From NCBI GenBank assembly GCA_038206235.1, contig JBBRBB010000009.1, positions 1-64,000 of the forward strand: a stretch of DNA of 64,000 nt, read 5' to 3'. The stretch's first letter is position 1, and each line of letters starts with the position of its first letter. The translations under genes and the position numbers were made by a program. This DNA is from JBBRBB01 sp038206235 (GTDB taxonomy: Bacteria > Bacteroidota > Bacteroidia > Chitinophagales > Chitinophagaceae). Positions 1 to 9,381 of the stretch are shown here, in pieces. Below the pieces are notes generated by a model that was not told the DNA's origin, did not search any database, and saw only the letters and a program-made list of their open reading frames with translations.

Positions 1-362
1 TGCTTAAGTACTGTTGAAGCTTTGTAAGAAGAAACTAAAAGCAGTTTTTCCTTGCGCAGAACATTGTAAATTTTACATGTTAAGTATGACGTTCAAGTTA
101 CTGCTTTTAGCCCTTTTTGTTTAATAAAGTAAAGATATGAGTATAAGTTAAGTAGTACAGGTATGTGCAAAGCTACTGTGCCTTTCACATTCTTTCCATT
201 TCATTCCTCAACTTCAAATTTCCCTCTTGCAATTCCCCCACTTACAATGTGAAATACCATATTTGCAACTGCACTTCTCAAACTTACATTTTCCAAACTT
301 GTAACTCCACTTCACGAATTTTGAAACATACAAATTATAAAATGTAATTTAATCTCCCTGCC
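1..362. other. intergenic, no gene recognised
   Basis: No supported gene lies here. The only open frame on the plus strand (165-347) is low-complexity, rich in Cys, Ser, Thr and Asn from C/T-rich DNA, and has no family resemblance, so it is taken as chance. The stretch lies downstream of the 3' end of the minus-strand corA gene. No strong hairpin terminator was seen. Confidence 0.5.
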
Positions 363-1340
363 CTACAACCATCCGCTTCGTTTAAAATACCTGTAAAGCA
401 AAATGCAGGAACCAAACGTTAGTATCAAAACAAACGGATAACCGTAACGCCAGTGCAGTTCGGGTATATCCTGAAAATTCATTCCATAAATTCCTGCAAT
501 CATTGTTGGTACTCCAATGATAGCTGCCCATCCTGCAAACCTTTTAGATACATCATTCTGAGATATTGAAATCAATGAAAAGTTTGCTTCAAGCGCTGTG
601 CTTAAAAGCTCCCGTGCATTATCGAGCATTTCATTTATGCGCAGTGCATGGTCGTACACATCCCGAAAGTATGGACGGGTATCTTCAGGAATTACTTCAA
701 GGTCAAAGCGCATAAGCCTGTTGCAAATATCAATGAGTGGCGAAACGGCTCTTTTTATTTCGAGCAATTCACGTTTAAGATGATAAATCTCCTCGGTAGT
801 TTCGCGGCTAAAGGTTTCCCGAAAAATTTTTTCTTCAAGTGTTTCCACTTCTTCTTCAAGCGCACCAATTACAGGGAAGTATTGGTCTACTATAGAATCC
901 ATAACCGCATACAAGGCAAAGCCCGGACCTTTGCGCAAAAGATGCGGTGTTTTTTCGCAGCGGGCACGCACATCAGCATAAGATAAAGAAGAGCCATGAC
1001 GCACCGTAACAAGAAAATTGGAGCCAATAAAAAAATGTGTTTCTCCAAAGTCTGTGTGATGGTCGCCCTCCTTTATTTGTGCGGTACGCAAAACAATAAA
1101 AAGAGAATCGCCATAAGCTTCCAGCTTAGGCCGCTGGTGTGCAGAGTGTGCGTCTTCAATGGCAAGGTCGTGCAGCGAAAATTCACGTTGTACACGGCCA
1201 AGAATTTCTTCGCTGGGTTCATGAAGCCCTATCCATATAAACCTGTCTGGCTGTTTCAGCACTTCGCTTATGTTGGTTAATTCAACATTTGCAATTCGTT
1301 GTCCATCAGCATAAGCTGCACAGTTAATAATCTCTTTCAT
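363..1340 (-). CDS. corA: CorA-family magnesium/cobalt transporter
   Basis: Predicted inner-membrane divalent cation channel of the CorA/MIT family, which forms homopentamers and takes up Mg2+ or Co2+. The 325-residue length is typical. The N-terminal ~250 residues form a charged cytoplasmic domain with long helices. Two membrane segments follow near the C-terminus (about 265-285 and 300-320). The family-defining Gly-Met-Asn motif, seen here as YGMNF, lies at about residue 286, at the end of the first membrane helix. The start is an ATG, and the gene appears monocistronic. A CGGCT/AGCCG hairpin (1368-1380) lies upstream of the start. The CorA assignment is firm; the preferred metal cannot be read from sequence. 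Confidence 0.95.
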   Translation of the reverse strand: MKEIINCAAYADGQRIANVELTNISEVLKQPDRFIWIGLHEPSEEILGRVQREFSLHDLAIEDAHSAHQRPKLEAYGDSLFIVLRTAQIKEGDHHTDFGETHFFIGSNFLVTVRHGSSLSYADVRARCEKTPHLLRKGPGFALYAVMDSIVDQYFPVIGALEEEVETLEEKIFRETFSRETTEEIYHLKRELLEIKRAVSPLIDICNRLMRFDLEVIPEDTRPYFRDVYDHALRINEMLDNARELLSTALEANFSLISISQNDVSKRFAGWAAIIGVPTMIAGIYGMNFQDIPELHWRYGYPFVLILTFGSCILLYRYFKRSGWL

Positions 1341-1534
1341 TTTTTTATTTTTAAAGCATCGGTCTCGCGGCTCTAAGCCGTCTGACCGTTACATGCACAG
1401 TCATTTTAAATTACTTCTTAAAATTATTAATTTGTTTGCTACAGAAAGGAAGATGTTTTTAAGCAGTTCAAAATTGTTTTTTGAAAATATCAAAACCAAC
1501 TTTATCTATATTTATATTAATATTACGAATAGTT

Positions 1535-2866
1535 ATGATTGATTCTAAAAATATCCTGCTCCTGTTTTTTTTATTTTTTTTGTTTACATTTTCTCATGCA
1601 CAAGATGTGAAATGGATGCTGGGTACATGGAACGGAACAGGTAAAGCTCATTTTACAAGAACGATTGTTATTAATTCTGTGAATGGAAACAATTTTACAG
1701 GAACCAGAACCAATGAGGCAGATGACCGTAACCACACTAAAATAATAACTTCTCTTTCAGGCTCTATTAATAAAGAGAAAATTTATATGGAAGATGGGGA
1801 AATTATATTTAAAAGAGAACCTCCGCATGGCAAATGGCTGGATTGCAATTGCACTGGGCAAAATAAAATCGTAGTTAAACACGATAGGATTATTTTAACC
1901 TGCGAAATTATTGGCTGCGGCAAAGATTGCGATGGCATATCAACTTATTATAAGTTGTTGCACGATTACGATACAGCAACCCAACTTTATTTGGTAAATC
2001 TTTTTGGCAAGCCTGAGCTTAATGATTCAATAAAGATTGCTGCTGATATTGCAAAGAAAAAACTGCAAGACTCAATAAAGACCGCTGCTGCTATCGAAAA
2101 GAGAATGCAAGATTCGATAAAGATTGCTTCTGAGATTGCAAAGAAAAAACTGCAGGACTCAATAAAGACCGCTGCTATTATCGAAAAGAATAAACAGGAT
2201 TCCATAAATATTGCTTCTGAGATTGCAAAGAAAAAGCAACAGGACTCAATAAAGATTGCCACTACTATCGAAAAGAAAAAGCAGGACTCATTAAAAATTG
2301 CTGTTGATATTGCAAAGAAAAAGCAACTGGACTCATTGAAGATTGCTTCTGCTATCGAAAAGAAAAAGCAACTGGACTCATTGAAGATTGCTTCTGCTAT
2401 TGAAAAGAAAAAGCAACTGGACTCATTAAAGATTGCAGCGAATGCTGCAATAAAAAAGCCACCGGTTACCAACTCATCAAAATCGGTTGTTGTAACAGAT
2501 GATAAAACTAAAGTATTGGTGCAGCGGGATAATGTATTACTGCAATCTTATCATATTACAGCCCCTGATATACTGATTGAATTATTTGATAATGCCCAGA
2601 TAGATGGAGATATTGTAAGTGTTTATGACAATAATGTTTTAATAGTTGACAAGAAAAAATTATTGAAACAAGCGATTACTGTTACTGTTCATGCTGATGC
2701 TGCAAACCGCACTCATGAGTTTATACTTGTGGCTGAAAATTTAGGTACTATACCGCCCAACACAGCATTAATGCGTATTACAGCCGGTAAGCAAATATAT
2801 GAACTGACGGTAAAATCAGACCTTTCAAAGAATGCAAAAGTGATTTTATATTATGATGGTAATTGA
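1535..2866 (+). CDS. secreted protein with ten-fold Lys-rich 14-15-residue repeats
   Basis: Unrecognised exported protein of about 443 residues. I start it at the ATG at 1535, not the upstream in-frame TTG, because the ATG gives a clean signal peptide: a short charged start, a Leu/Phe-rich core and SHAQ as the probable cleavage site. Residues about 20-160 form a mostly beta domain with several Cys. From about residue 164 to 310 there are ten near-perfect repeats of the pattern D-S-I/L-K-I-A-x-x-I-A/E-K-K-K-Q, predicted as a long charged helix or coiled coil. The last ~130 residues look like a compact beta domain. The repeats could be a periplasmic spacer or stalk. No function is claimed. Confidence 0.75.
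   Translation: MIDSKNILLLFFLFFLFTFSHAQDVKWMLGTWNGTGKAHFTRTIVINSVNGNNFTGTRTNEADDRNHTKIITSLSGSINKEKIYMEDGEIIFKREPPHGKWLDCNCTGQNKIVVKHDRIILTCEIIGCGKDCDGISTYYKLLHDYDTATQLYLVNLFGKPELNDSIKIAADIAKKKLQDSIKTAAAIEKRMQDSIKIASEIAKKKLQDSIKTAAIIEKNKQDSINIASEIAKKKQQDSIKIATTIEKKKQDSLKIAVDIAKKKQLDSLKIASAIEKKKQLDSLKIASAIEKKKQLDSLKIAANAAIKKPPVTNSSKSVVVTDDKTKVLVQRDNVLLQSYHITAPDILIELFDNAQIDGDIVSVYDNNVLIVDKKKLLKQAITVTVHADAANRTHEFILVAENLGTIPPNTALMRITAGKQIYELTVKSDLSKNAKVILYYDGN
2024..2462 (+). repeat. in-frame tandem repeat (42-45 bp units, ten copies)
   Basis: Ten consecutive coding units with the core GACTCAxTAAAGATTGC encode alternating 14- and 15-residue helical repeats. The last three full units are nearly identical at DNA level, which points to recent slippage or unequal recombination. 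The long minus-strand open frame across this stretch is a by-product of the repeat and is not a gene. Confidence 0.85.
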
Positions 2867-3374
2867 TTGCTTAATCAACGTGTTACGCCTCACTAAAACA
2901 CTTTTCTTCCTTTCTATAGAATAATAAAAATATGCGGTAACCCTTTATGGATTTTTTTAAAAAATTTATTTATTCCCGGTCGGCTTCACAATACTAACAA
3001 GGGCGCAGATGCTTTAAAAAAATAAACCGAAATCATTCATCAAAAAAAAATTATTATCAATTTTCGTACGTGAAAGTAATTTTTGCAGCCATCATTTTTC
3101 CTTTATTGTCTCGTCGTAAAATAAGATGGGCTTTTGCACTGCTGAAGCCGCATATCTTTGTATCGCTTTGCGGTAGCCCCTGCCTGCTCTAGTTGTCTTT
3201 GAGGAGATATTGCGGGGGGGAAGGAAGCTGTCAATTAGTAATGCTATAGAAACAACAAACGAATGGCATAATTTCAAATGAAACCAAAAGTTTGTATATG
3301 AACCTTAAAAGTTAATATTTTATTTTTACCTTGCAAAAGGGTTTGTTTTTGCTAACTCATAAACTATTCGCTCC
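2867..3374. other. intergenic, nothing recognised
   Basis: About 500 bases without a supported gene, A/T-rich with homopolymer runs. A 61-codon minus-strand frame (3092-3277) has no family resemblance and is not called. Just before the next gene there is a weak -7-like TACCTTGC (around 3329-3336), which is not a full match to TAnnTTTG. Confidence 0.4.
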
Positions 3375-4508
3375 ATGAAAAATTTTTCTACGCTTTCCAT
3401 TGCACTCATTTTAATAAGTTCCACATTCAAACTGAGCGCACAAGACTTGCAATTGGGTAAACAAGAAATTATAAGGGATTCTTTTTATGTCGTTCATAGC
3501 GGCGAAGGGCGTTATAGCGTAACCGGCCTCTCGAACATTTATCTTATTAAGGGTAAAAACGATAGCGTTTGGATATTCGGTGCAGGTTATGGGAATAGAT
3601 ACGGAACGCTGCCAGTGGATTCTCCCCGTGACGATATCGCATATTATGGACGCCCGAGCCCTTACCGCAACGCTATTGACGATGCACGCATAGTTGATAC
3701 CATTATTCGCACCAACTTCGGTATTAGCAGATCCAGAGCAAGGCTTATGTTTATTACTCCGCATGGTCATCTTGACCATATTAACATGGAATTTCTATCA
3801 TCACTCTGCGATACCATCGGCTATAACTTAAACGCTCTGAATATTTTTATTCATCGAAATGACTATATGCTCGCATCGTGTAATAAGCCCTATTGCGGAG
3901 ATACCTTGCATCCGCAGGATAACACAAATCCTTACTTCGGAGCCCCATTCGATGTTCCGTGGACCAGCACTTACATAAATAAATTCAAAAAGCTTGGGAA
4001 GTCAGGTGATCTATGTAATCAAATTGTGAAAACCTTTACGTCGGTGCTTGGAACATGCTATGTGAAAAAAGGACAACCAGTTGCCAGCGGCGGTCACACA
4101 GATGGAACAGTTAACATTGATAATCCTGATTATAAATTCCGCATTGAAGGCGCCGGGGCAGGAAAAGACTGTTATGTAGATCCTTCATGGGACACATTTC
4201 ACATCCACGGACCTGTTCGGGACAGCTTATTTTTAAAACGTTTCTCATCTGCTTCCATGGTTAAAAATGAGCAAGTAAAAATTTTTCCAAACCCCGCCCG
4301 TGATCAGCTAAATTTTCATTTAAGTGAAGGTGCTGAAGATGGTGTTATCACTATTTATAATGCCTGGGGATTTAAAATTGCAACCTTTACATTATCTGCA
4401 GGCATGAGCGAAAAAATCTCATGTGCACTTTGGCCCCGGGGCATCTATTCCGCAATATTTAGCAACAAGGGTAAAACAATGAGCAAAAAGATCGTTTTAA
4501 TCGAATAA
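3375..4508 (+). CDS. T9SS-secreted metallo-beta-lactamase-fold hydrolase
   Basis: Predicted secreted zinc hydrolase of 377 residues. An N-terminal signal peptide ends in LSAQ. The metallo-beta-lactamase signature HGHLDH at about residue 130 supplies the HxHxDH metal ligands. Further His/Asp candidates follow at about 240-275 (GGHTDG, FHIHG). The last ~80 residues, beginning around VKIFPNPARDQ, match the Por/type IX secretion C-terminal sorting domain: FPNP start, beta sandwich, and a Gly-Ile-Tyr then Lys-Ile-Val-Leu end. The protein is therefore probably released or surface-anchored through T9SS after Sec export. The fold is well supported; the substrate is unknown. It stands alone with long flanking intergenic stretches. 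Confidence 0.85.
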   Translation: MKNFSTLSIALILISSTFKLSAQDLQLGKQEIIRDSFYVVHSGEGRYSVTGLSNIYLIKGKNDSVWIFGAGYGNRYGTLPVDSPRDDIAYYGRPSPYRNAIDDARIVDTIIRTNFGISRSRARLMFITPHGHLDHINMEFLSSLCDTIGYNLNALNIFIHRNDYMLASCNKPYCGDTLHPQDNTNPYFGAPFDVPWTSTYINKFKKLGKSGDLCNQIVKTFTSVLGTCYVKKGQPVASGGHTDGTVNIDNPDYKFRIEGAGAGKDCYVDPSWDTFHIHGPVRDSLFLKRFSSASMVKNEQVKIFPNPARDQLNFHLSEGAEDGVITIYNAWGFKIATFTLSAGMSEKISCALWPRGIYSAIFSNKGKTMSKKIVLIE

Positions 4509-4784
4509 GCAATTGTCTCTAAAAACTGCCGTTCATCCCCTGCCGTGGTTCGTGTTTGTAAAACATAAAGAAACCCAAATCATCAATTCCTTTTTCATAA
4601 AATTGTTGGTAAGCCTGAAGATTATTTGTATAGTAGTGCAAGAGATTATTATGGAATGAAAGGTTTAATTGATATTATATTGCTTGACTCGTGAATTATA
4701 ATTGTTTAAGCATTTGCAAAGGCACGAAATGTCCCGTTTACGGGAAAAGGCTCATTTCAAATTACCAAAGAACCCCCGATAATT

Positions 4785-7073
4785 ATGGGCACCGATTACC
4801 AAAAAAATTCTTTTCTTTACTCACCCAAAGCAACACACATGGCTGAATACCTTATTAAAAAAAGCGCCATAATTAATTTGGGCTACAACTTTATACAGCC
4901 TGAATATTTGCCCGCAGGCGAAGATGAATATTATTTGCGCAACCGGCAGAATACAAGCGGCATTGCATATCGCAAGCTTACGGCTTATGAAATTGAAGCC
5001 TTGGTGCGAAACCGCAACACCAGTGACGACTGGAACATGATACTTGTATCTGATGCGTTTAATCCCACTCTTGTAAGAGATTGCAATTTTTTCGGACTGG
5101 TGCGTATTGGCAAGCTTGAACCTTATGCGCTTGAATACAGCGATATGCGGTTTGTAGTTGGCTTATACAATTCTACTATTATCAGTTGCGATTTTGGCGA
5201 TAACGTGGTAATTGAAAACGTAAATTACTTATCTCATTTTATTATTGGCAATGAAGTAATACTTACTAATGTGAATGAACTGGCTACAACCGATTATGCA
5301 AAATTTGGAAACGGAATTATAAAGGAAGGAGAAAATGAAAGCATACGTATTATGCTGGAGCTATGCAATGAAAACGGCGGCCGCAGCGTGATTCCATTCA
5401 GCGGCATGTTGCCCGGCGATGCTTTTTTGTGGAGTAAGTACCGTGATGATGAATTATTGCTTCAAAAATTTACGGAATTTACAGAGAGCACATTTCATAA
5501 GAACAGAGGTTATTATGGAATGATTGGAGACAGAACTGTTATTAAAAATTGCTTAAGCATTAAAGATGTTTTAATAGGAACCGATGCTTACATAAAAGGC
5601 GCCAATAAATTAAAAAATCTCACCGTGCATTCTGATGCGGAAAGCAAAACGCAAATAGGCGAAGGCTGCGAACTGGTTAACGGAATAATACACAAAGGCT
5701 GCAGAATATTTTATGGAGTGAAAGCGGTAAGATTTATTATGGCCTCGCATTCGCAGTTGAAATATGGAGCCAGATTAATTAATTCCTATCTCGGCAACAA
5801 CTCTACCATATCGTGTTGCGAAGTATTGAACTCATTAATATTTCCTGCACATGAGCAGCATCATAACAATTCATTTTTATGTGCCTCGCTGGTGTTGGGA
5901 CAGAGCAATATACCGGCAGGCGCAACCATTGGCTCAAATCACAACTCCCGTGCAGCAGATGGTGAAATAGTTGCAGCACGCGGCTTTTGGCCGGGCTTGT
6001 GTGTTAGCCTGAAGCATAATTCAAAATTTGCCAGCTTTACCATGATTGCCAAAGGTGATTATATGTATGAGCTGAATATTCCCATTCCTTTCTCTCTTGT
6101 AAGTATGGATACGGCAAATGACAGGCTGTTGATTATGCCTGCATATTGGTTTATGTACAACATGTATGCCTTAGAACGCAACTCATGGAAATATGCTGAC
6201 CGGGATAAAAGAACAGAGCAAATACAATTGCTGGAATATGATTACCTGGCGCCCGACACTGTTAATGAAATGCTCAGCAGCCTCGTAATGTTTGAAACAT
6301 TAGTTGGCACAGCTTATTTAAGAAGACAAAATAATAATAATGGCAGAGAATACACAGACACCGAGTGCACGGAAAAAGGCAGGCAATTATTGAGACAGCA
6401 TGATGAAGTGATTAATGAGTTGAAAGTTATAGGGGATGGTTTTGAAAATTCAAAAAGAGAAACAATAATTTTAAAAGTGCAGCAGGCGTATGATATTTTC
6501 AGGGAGATGATTTTATATTACAGCATTACGCAGCTTATGTATTTTATTGAAGAGAATAATATAAGCACAATGAATGAGCTTTTCCGTTTATTGCCGCAGA
6601 AAACAGAGCTTAATGAGTGGATAAATACAGGCGGGCAACTGATACCCAAAAAAGAAATTGAAGATCTGAAACAAAAAATTCATAACAACCTGATACGGTC
6701 ATGGGATGAAGTGCATGCTTTTTATGAAGAGCAGGGGAAAAAATATTCCATGCAAAAGCTGCAGCATAGTTTAGCATCGCTGAAAAATTTGCTCAATCTT
6801 GAACTTAAAGAAATAACAGCATCGCAATTAAGCTCGCTTCTCGACAGAGCGCTTGAGCTAAAAAAGAAGATGACAAAATCAATATATGAATCCCGTGAAA
6901 AAGATTATACCAATACTTTCAGAACAATGGTATATGATACTCCGGAAGAAATGGAAAAAGTTGTAGGCGGAATGAATAGTAACAGTTTCATGAAACATAA
7001 AGAAGAAGAACTAAAGGATTATACCGAAAGAATTATGATTGTAAAGGAAAGGTTTAAAGCCGTATTAGTATAA
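4785..7073 (+). CDS. DUF4954 family protein (left-handed beta-helix)
   Basis: Large cytoplasmic protein of 762 residues that I recognise as DUF4954, a family typical of Bacteroidota. It has YRKLTAYEIEAL near residue 65, then a long series of hexapeptide-like turns (for example IISCDFGDNVVIENVNYLS and IGEGCELVNGIIHKGCRI) giving a left-handed parallel beta-helix like those of acyl- and nucleotidyl-transferases. A helical C-terminal ~250 residues follows. No signal peptide is seen. The biochemical role is not established for the family, and sugar-nucleotide or acyltransferase chemistry is only suggested by the fold. An ATG at 4839 is an alternative start. It converges on the next gene with three bases between the stop codons. 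Confidence 0.8.
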   Translation: MGTDYQKNSFLYSPKATHMAEYLIKKSAIINLGYNFIQPEYLPAGEDEYYLRNRQNTSGIAYRKLTAYEIEALVRNRNTSDDWNMILVSDAFNPTLVRDCNFFGLVRIGKLEPYALEYSDMRFVVGLYNSTIISCDFGDNVVIENVNYLSHFIIGNEVILTNVNELATTDYAKFGNGIIKEGENESIRIMLELCNENGGRSVIPFSGMLPGDAFLWSKYRDDELLLQKFTEFTESTFHKNRGYYGMIGDRTVIKNCLSIKDVLIGTDAYIKGANKLKNLTVHSDAESKTQIGEGCELVNGIIHKGCRIFYGVKAVRFIMASHSQLKYGARLINSYLGNNSTISCCEVLNSLIFPAHEQHHNNSFLCASLVLGQSNIPAGATIGSNHNSRAADGEIVAARGFWPGLCVSLKHNSKFASFTMIAKGDYMYELNIPIPFSLVSMDTANDRLLIMPAYWFMYNMYALERNSWKYADRDKRTEQIQLLEYDYLAPDTVNEMLSSLVMFETLVGTAYLRRQNNNNGREYTDTECTEKGRQLLRQHDEVINELKVIGDGFENSKRETIILKVQQAYDIFREMILYYSITQLMYFIEENNISTMNELFRLLPQKTELNEWINTGGQLIPKKEIEDLKQKIHNNLIRSWDEVHAFYEEQGKKYSMQKLQHSLASLKNLLNLELKEITASQLSSLLDRALELKKKMTKSIYESREKDYTNTFRTMVYDTPEEMEKVVGGMNSNSFMKHKEEELKDYTERIMIVKERFKAVLV

Positions 7074-7076
7074 AAG

Positions 7077-7967
7077 TTATATTGTATTTGCCGCAAGCGT
7101 TTTATGTTCTTTTATCAGCCTCATCATTTGTAAAACAACTGCAATAAGAATTAACCCGAAGCCCGCATAAAATGTATTGCTCAGGTATTTGTTTTCATGG
7201 TATATAATAAAAGCAAGTATAATACCATATACAGGTTCTAATGTTAGCGTCAGATTCATAGTAAATGCACTCACTTTTTTTAATGAGCTTATGTACAGTA
7301 TAAATGTAAGTATGGTGCAGCACCAGCTTAGAATGATGAGCCAGAGCCAATCCCACTGCTGAGGAAATATTTCTTTTGCAGGAAATAAAAAATTATATAA
7401 AGGCAACAATAAAGTAAGACCCATCCAGCCTCCGGTCAATTGATAGAGCGTAATGATTTCCGGCTTATAGCCAGCCACTATTTTTTTATTCATCACCGAT
7501 ACAAGCACGGTAAATAATGTGGCAGCCAAACCAATATAAATGCCAACAGAAAAACTAAGATTGGAAAAATATATTAAGGTAATGCCTGCCAAGGCAAACA
7601 AGCCAAGCAATATTTCAAAAAAATTAATTCGCTTTTTGAAGAACAGCGGCTCCACAACGGCGCTCATTAAGCCTGATGTAGAAAGGCATGTTAATGCAAT
7701 AGAAACATTCGCGTATTTAATGCTTCCATAAAAACAAAGCCAGTGCAATGCAAGCACAGTGCCGATAGCTGCAATCTTTAAAAAATCACGCAGAGAAATT
7801 TTTATTATCTTTTTTTGAAAGAAGAAAAGAATCCATAATGAAACTACTGTTATGAGCAAGCGCCACCAAACAAGCCATGCCTCATTTAAGGTAATTGCTC
7901 TGCCCAACACACCTGTAAATCCCCAGAGAAAAACGGCAATATGTAAACGGATGAGTGCTGCTTTCAT
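7077..7967 (-). CDS. EamA/DMT-superfamily metabolite exporter
   Basis: Ten-helix integral membrane transporter of the drug/metabolite (EamA, formerly DUF6) superfamily, about 296 residues. The two internally homologous five-helix halves are visible, each ending in a basic loop. The start is placed at the ATG at 7967 (MKAALIRLHIAVFLWGFTG). The extra 21 upstream codons are translated heptamer repeat and are not credible as protein. The substrate is unknown; amino acids or related metabolites are usual for the family. The stop codon is three bases from that of the convergent DUF4954 gene, so the two transcripts probably overlap at their ends. Confidence 0.88.
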   Translation of the reverse strand: MKAALIRLHIAVFLWGFTGVLGRAITLNEAWLVWWRLLITVVSLWILFFFQKKIIKISLRDFLKIAAIGTVLALHWLCFYGSIKYANVSIALTCLSTSGLMSAVVEPLFFKKRINFFEILLGLFALAGITLIYFSNLSFSVGIYIGLAATLFTVLVSVMNKKIVAGYKPEIITLYQLTGGWMGLTLLLPLYNFLFPAKEIFPQQWDWLWLIILSWCCTILTFILYISSLKKVSAFTMNLTLTLEPVYGIILAFIIYHENKYLSNTFYAGFGLILIAVVLQMMRLIKEHKTLAANTI

Positions 7968-7987
7968 GGAGTGCAAAGAAAAGAAAG

Positions 7988-8022
7988 ATGTTGGATGTTC
8001 GATGTTGGATGTTCGATGTTGA
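7988..8022. repeat. heptamer tandem array (GATGTTG/GATGTTC x5)
   Basis: Five alternating 7-bp units, GATGTTG and GATGTTC, lie just upstream of the EamA start and downstream of mtaB. This is one of several 7- to 9-bp arrays in intergenic sequence of this window. Confidence 0.85.
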
Positions 8023-8063
8023 CCTATCATCTTATACCTGATAGCTGAAAACTGACACCTAAT

Positions 8064-9356
8064 CTATATCTTCCACTCCACAATCTCATTCGCCCATTCT
8101 TTTCTGTAGGATGTAGTAATGCGAATGTAATTATCTGTATAGCCTTCCATCAAATGATTCTTATTATAGTCTTCAAACAAAACCTTTCGTGTTTGTCCAC
8201 AATGTTGCTGCGTGAACGATTGCATTTTTTGGTAAGATAAATTGCGCAGTATTTTATTTCTTTCATGCCGCACACGCATGGGCACAACAGGCTTTATTTC
8301 CAAAGCTTTTGTATTATCACGTTCAGAGTAAGTAAACACATGCAGGTAAGATATATCAAGGCTTTCGAGAAAGTCGTATGTCTCTCTAAAATCTTCATCA
8401 CTTTCTCCCGGAAAACCAACAATCACATCCGCACCAAGGGCGCAATGCGGCATTAGTGTTTTTATTAATTGCACACGACTTGCATAGAGTTCTTTTTTAT
8501 AACGCCTTCTCATTAATCCCAAAATTTTATTGCTTCCGCTTTGCAGCGGAATATGAAAATGCGGCATAAACTTTTTGCTGTTTGCAACAAAAGCAATTAT
8601 ATCACTTGCGAGCAGATTCGGTTCAATAGAAGAAATGCGAAAGCGTTCTATGCCGTTAACTTTATCTAACTGTTGTATAAGCAGGAAAAGGTTTTCCTCA
8701 TGCGCATCGTTTAAGCCTCCCCTGTAGGGGGAGGTTTGAAGGGGGCTGTAATCTCCCAAATTTACTCCCGTTAGCACAATTTCCTTAACTCCTTTTGCAG
8801 CAAGCTCTGCAACATTGTGCAACACATTTTCAATGCTATCACTTCTGCTTTTGCCACGTGCCATTGGTATGGTGCAAAAAGAGCAATTATAATCGCAGCC
8901 ATCCTGTACTTTCAGAAAGGTTCGTGTTCTGTCATGCAATGAAAATGAAGAATGAAAATCTTTTATCTCTTCAATATCACAACTGCAAATTTTTGCTGCA
9001 TCATTTTTTGTGAGCTGCTTTAAATGCGTGGGTAAATTAAATTTTTCAGCGGCCCCCAAAACAAGGTCAACACCGGGAATGGCTGCAATTTCTTTTGGCT
9101 TTAATTGTGCATAGCAGCCGGTAATTACTATAAGGCTTTCGGGATTTTTACGTTGTATGCGGCGCACAATTTGCCTGCATTCTTTATCAGCATTTTCAGT
9201 TACAGAGCATGTATTAATAACATAGACATCTGCAGTTTCATCAAAATCTTTTTTTTCAAAACCATCATGCTCCAGCATTCTTGAGAGTGTAGATGTTTCT
9301 GAAAAATTAAGCTTGCAGCCTAATGTATGAAATGCAACAGAACGCATTTTGTTCAT
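8064..9356 (-). CDS. mtaB: tRNA (N6-threonylcarbamoyladenosine37-C2)-methylthiotransferase
   Basis: Radical-SAM methylthiotransferase of the MtaB type, which converts t6A37 to ms2t6A37 in tRNAs reading ANN codons. The N-terminal UPF0004 domain carries the three auxiliary-cluster cysteines (CKLN near 14, NTCSV near 50, GCYAQ near 81). The radical-SAM signature CxxxCxxC appears as CDYNCSFC at about 153-160. A TRAM-like domain ends the protein. The order of domains and the opening TLGCKLN favour MtaB over MiaB or RimO. Residues about 201-213 (SPLQTSPYRGGLN) look foreign: they are encoded by a hairpin palindrome (see separate entry). A TAnnTTTG box lies immediately upstream, leaving a very short leader. 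Confidence 0.92.
   Translation of the reverse strand: MNKMRSVAFHTLGCKLNFSETSTLSRMLEHDGFEKKDFDETADVYVINTCSVTENADKECRQIVRRIQRKNPESLIVITGCYAQLKPKEIAAIPGVDLVLGAAEKFNLPTHLKQLTKNDAAKICSCDIEEIKDFHSSFSLHDRTRTFLKVQDGCDYNCSFCTIPMARGKSRSDSIENVLHNVAELAAKGVKEIVLTGVNLGDYSPLQTSPYRGGLNDAHEENLFLLIQQLDKVNGIERFRISSIEPNLLASDIIAFVANSKKFMPHFHIPLQSGSNKILGLMRRRYKKELYASRVQLIKTLMPHCALGADVIVGFPGESDEDFRETYDFLESLDISYLHVFTYSERDNTKALEIKPVVPMRVRHERNKILRNLSYQKMQSFTQQHCGQTRKVLFEDYNKNHLMEGYTDNYIRITTSYRKEWANEIVEWKI
8718..8750. repeat. hairpin palindrome inserted in frame in mtaB
   Basis: The sequence CCTCCCC-TGTAG-GGGGAGG is a 7-bp perfect stem with a short loop, followed by TTTGAAGGGGG. It is read through in frame by mtaB and encodes a Pro/Gly/Ser/Thr-rich insert between the conserved GVNLGDY segment and the next helix. 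Similar C/G hairpins occur between genes in this window, for example near 49028. Confidence 0.75.
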
Positions 9357-9363
9357 AAGGAAG

Positions 9364-9371
9364 CAAAGATA
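9364..9371 (-). promoter_or_regulatory. -7 promoter box of mtaB (TATCTTTG)
   Basis: On the minus strand, TATCTTTG matches the Bacteroidota sigma-ABfr -7 consensus TAnnTTTG. It ends 7 bases before the annotated ATG, so the predicted transcript would have almost no leader or start at the ATG three codons downstream. No good -33 TTTG was found at 19-21 bases. Confidence 0.5.
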
Positions 9372-9381
9372 GGAATCCGTT

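Noticed and set aside
1987..2472. 161-codon minus-strand open frame
   Set aside because: It is the antisense of the Lys-rich repeat in the secreted protein; its Phe/Ile/Ser-rich repeats simply mirror the coding repeat.
3092..3277. 61-codon minus-strand frame in the 500-base gap
   Set aside because: No family resemblance, no ribosome site and unusual composition.
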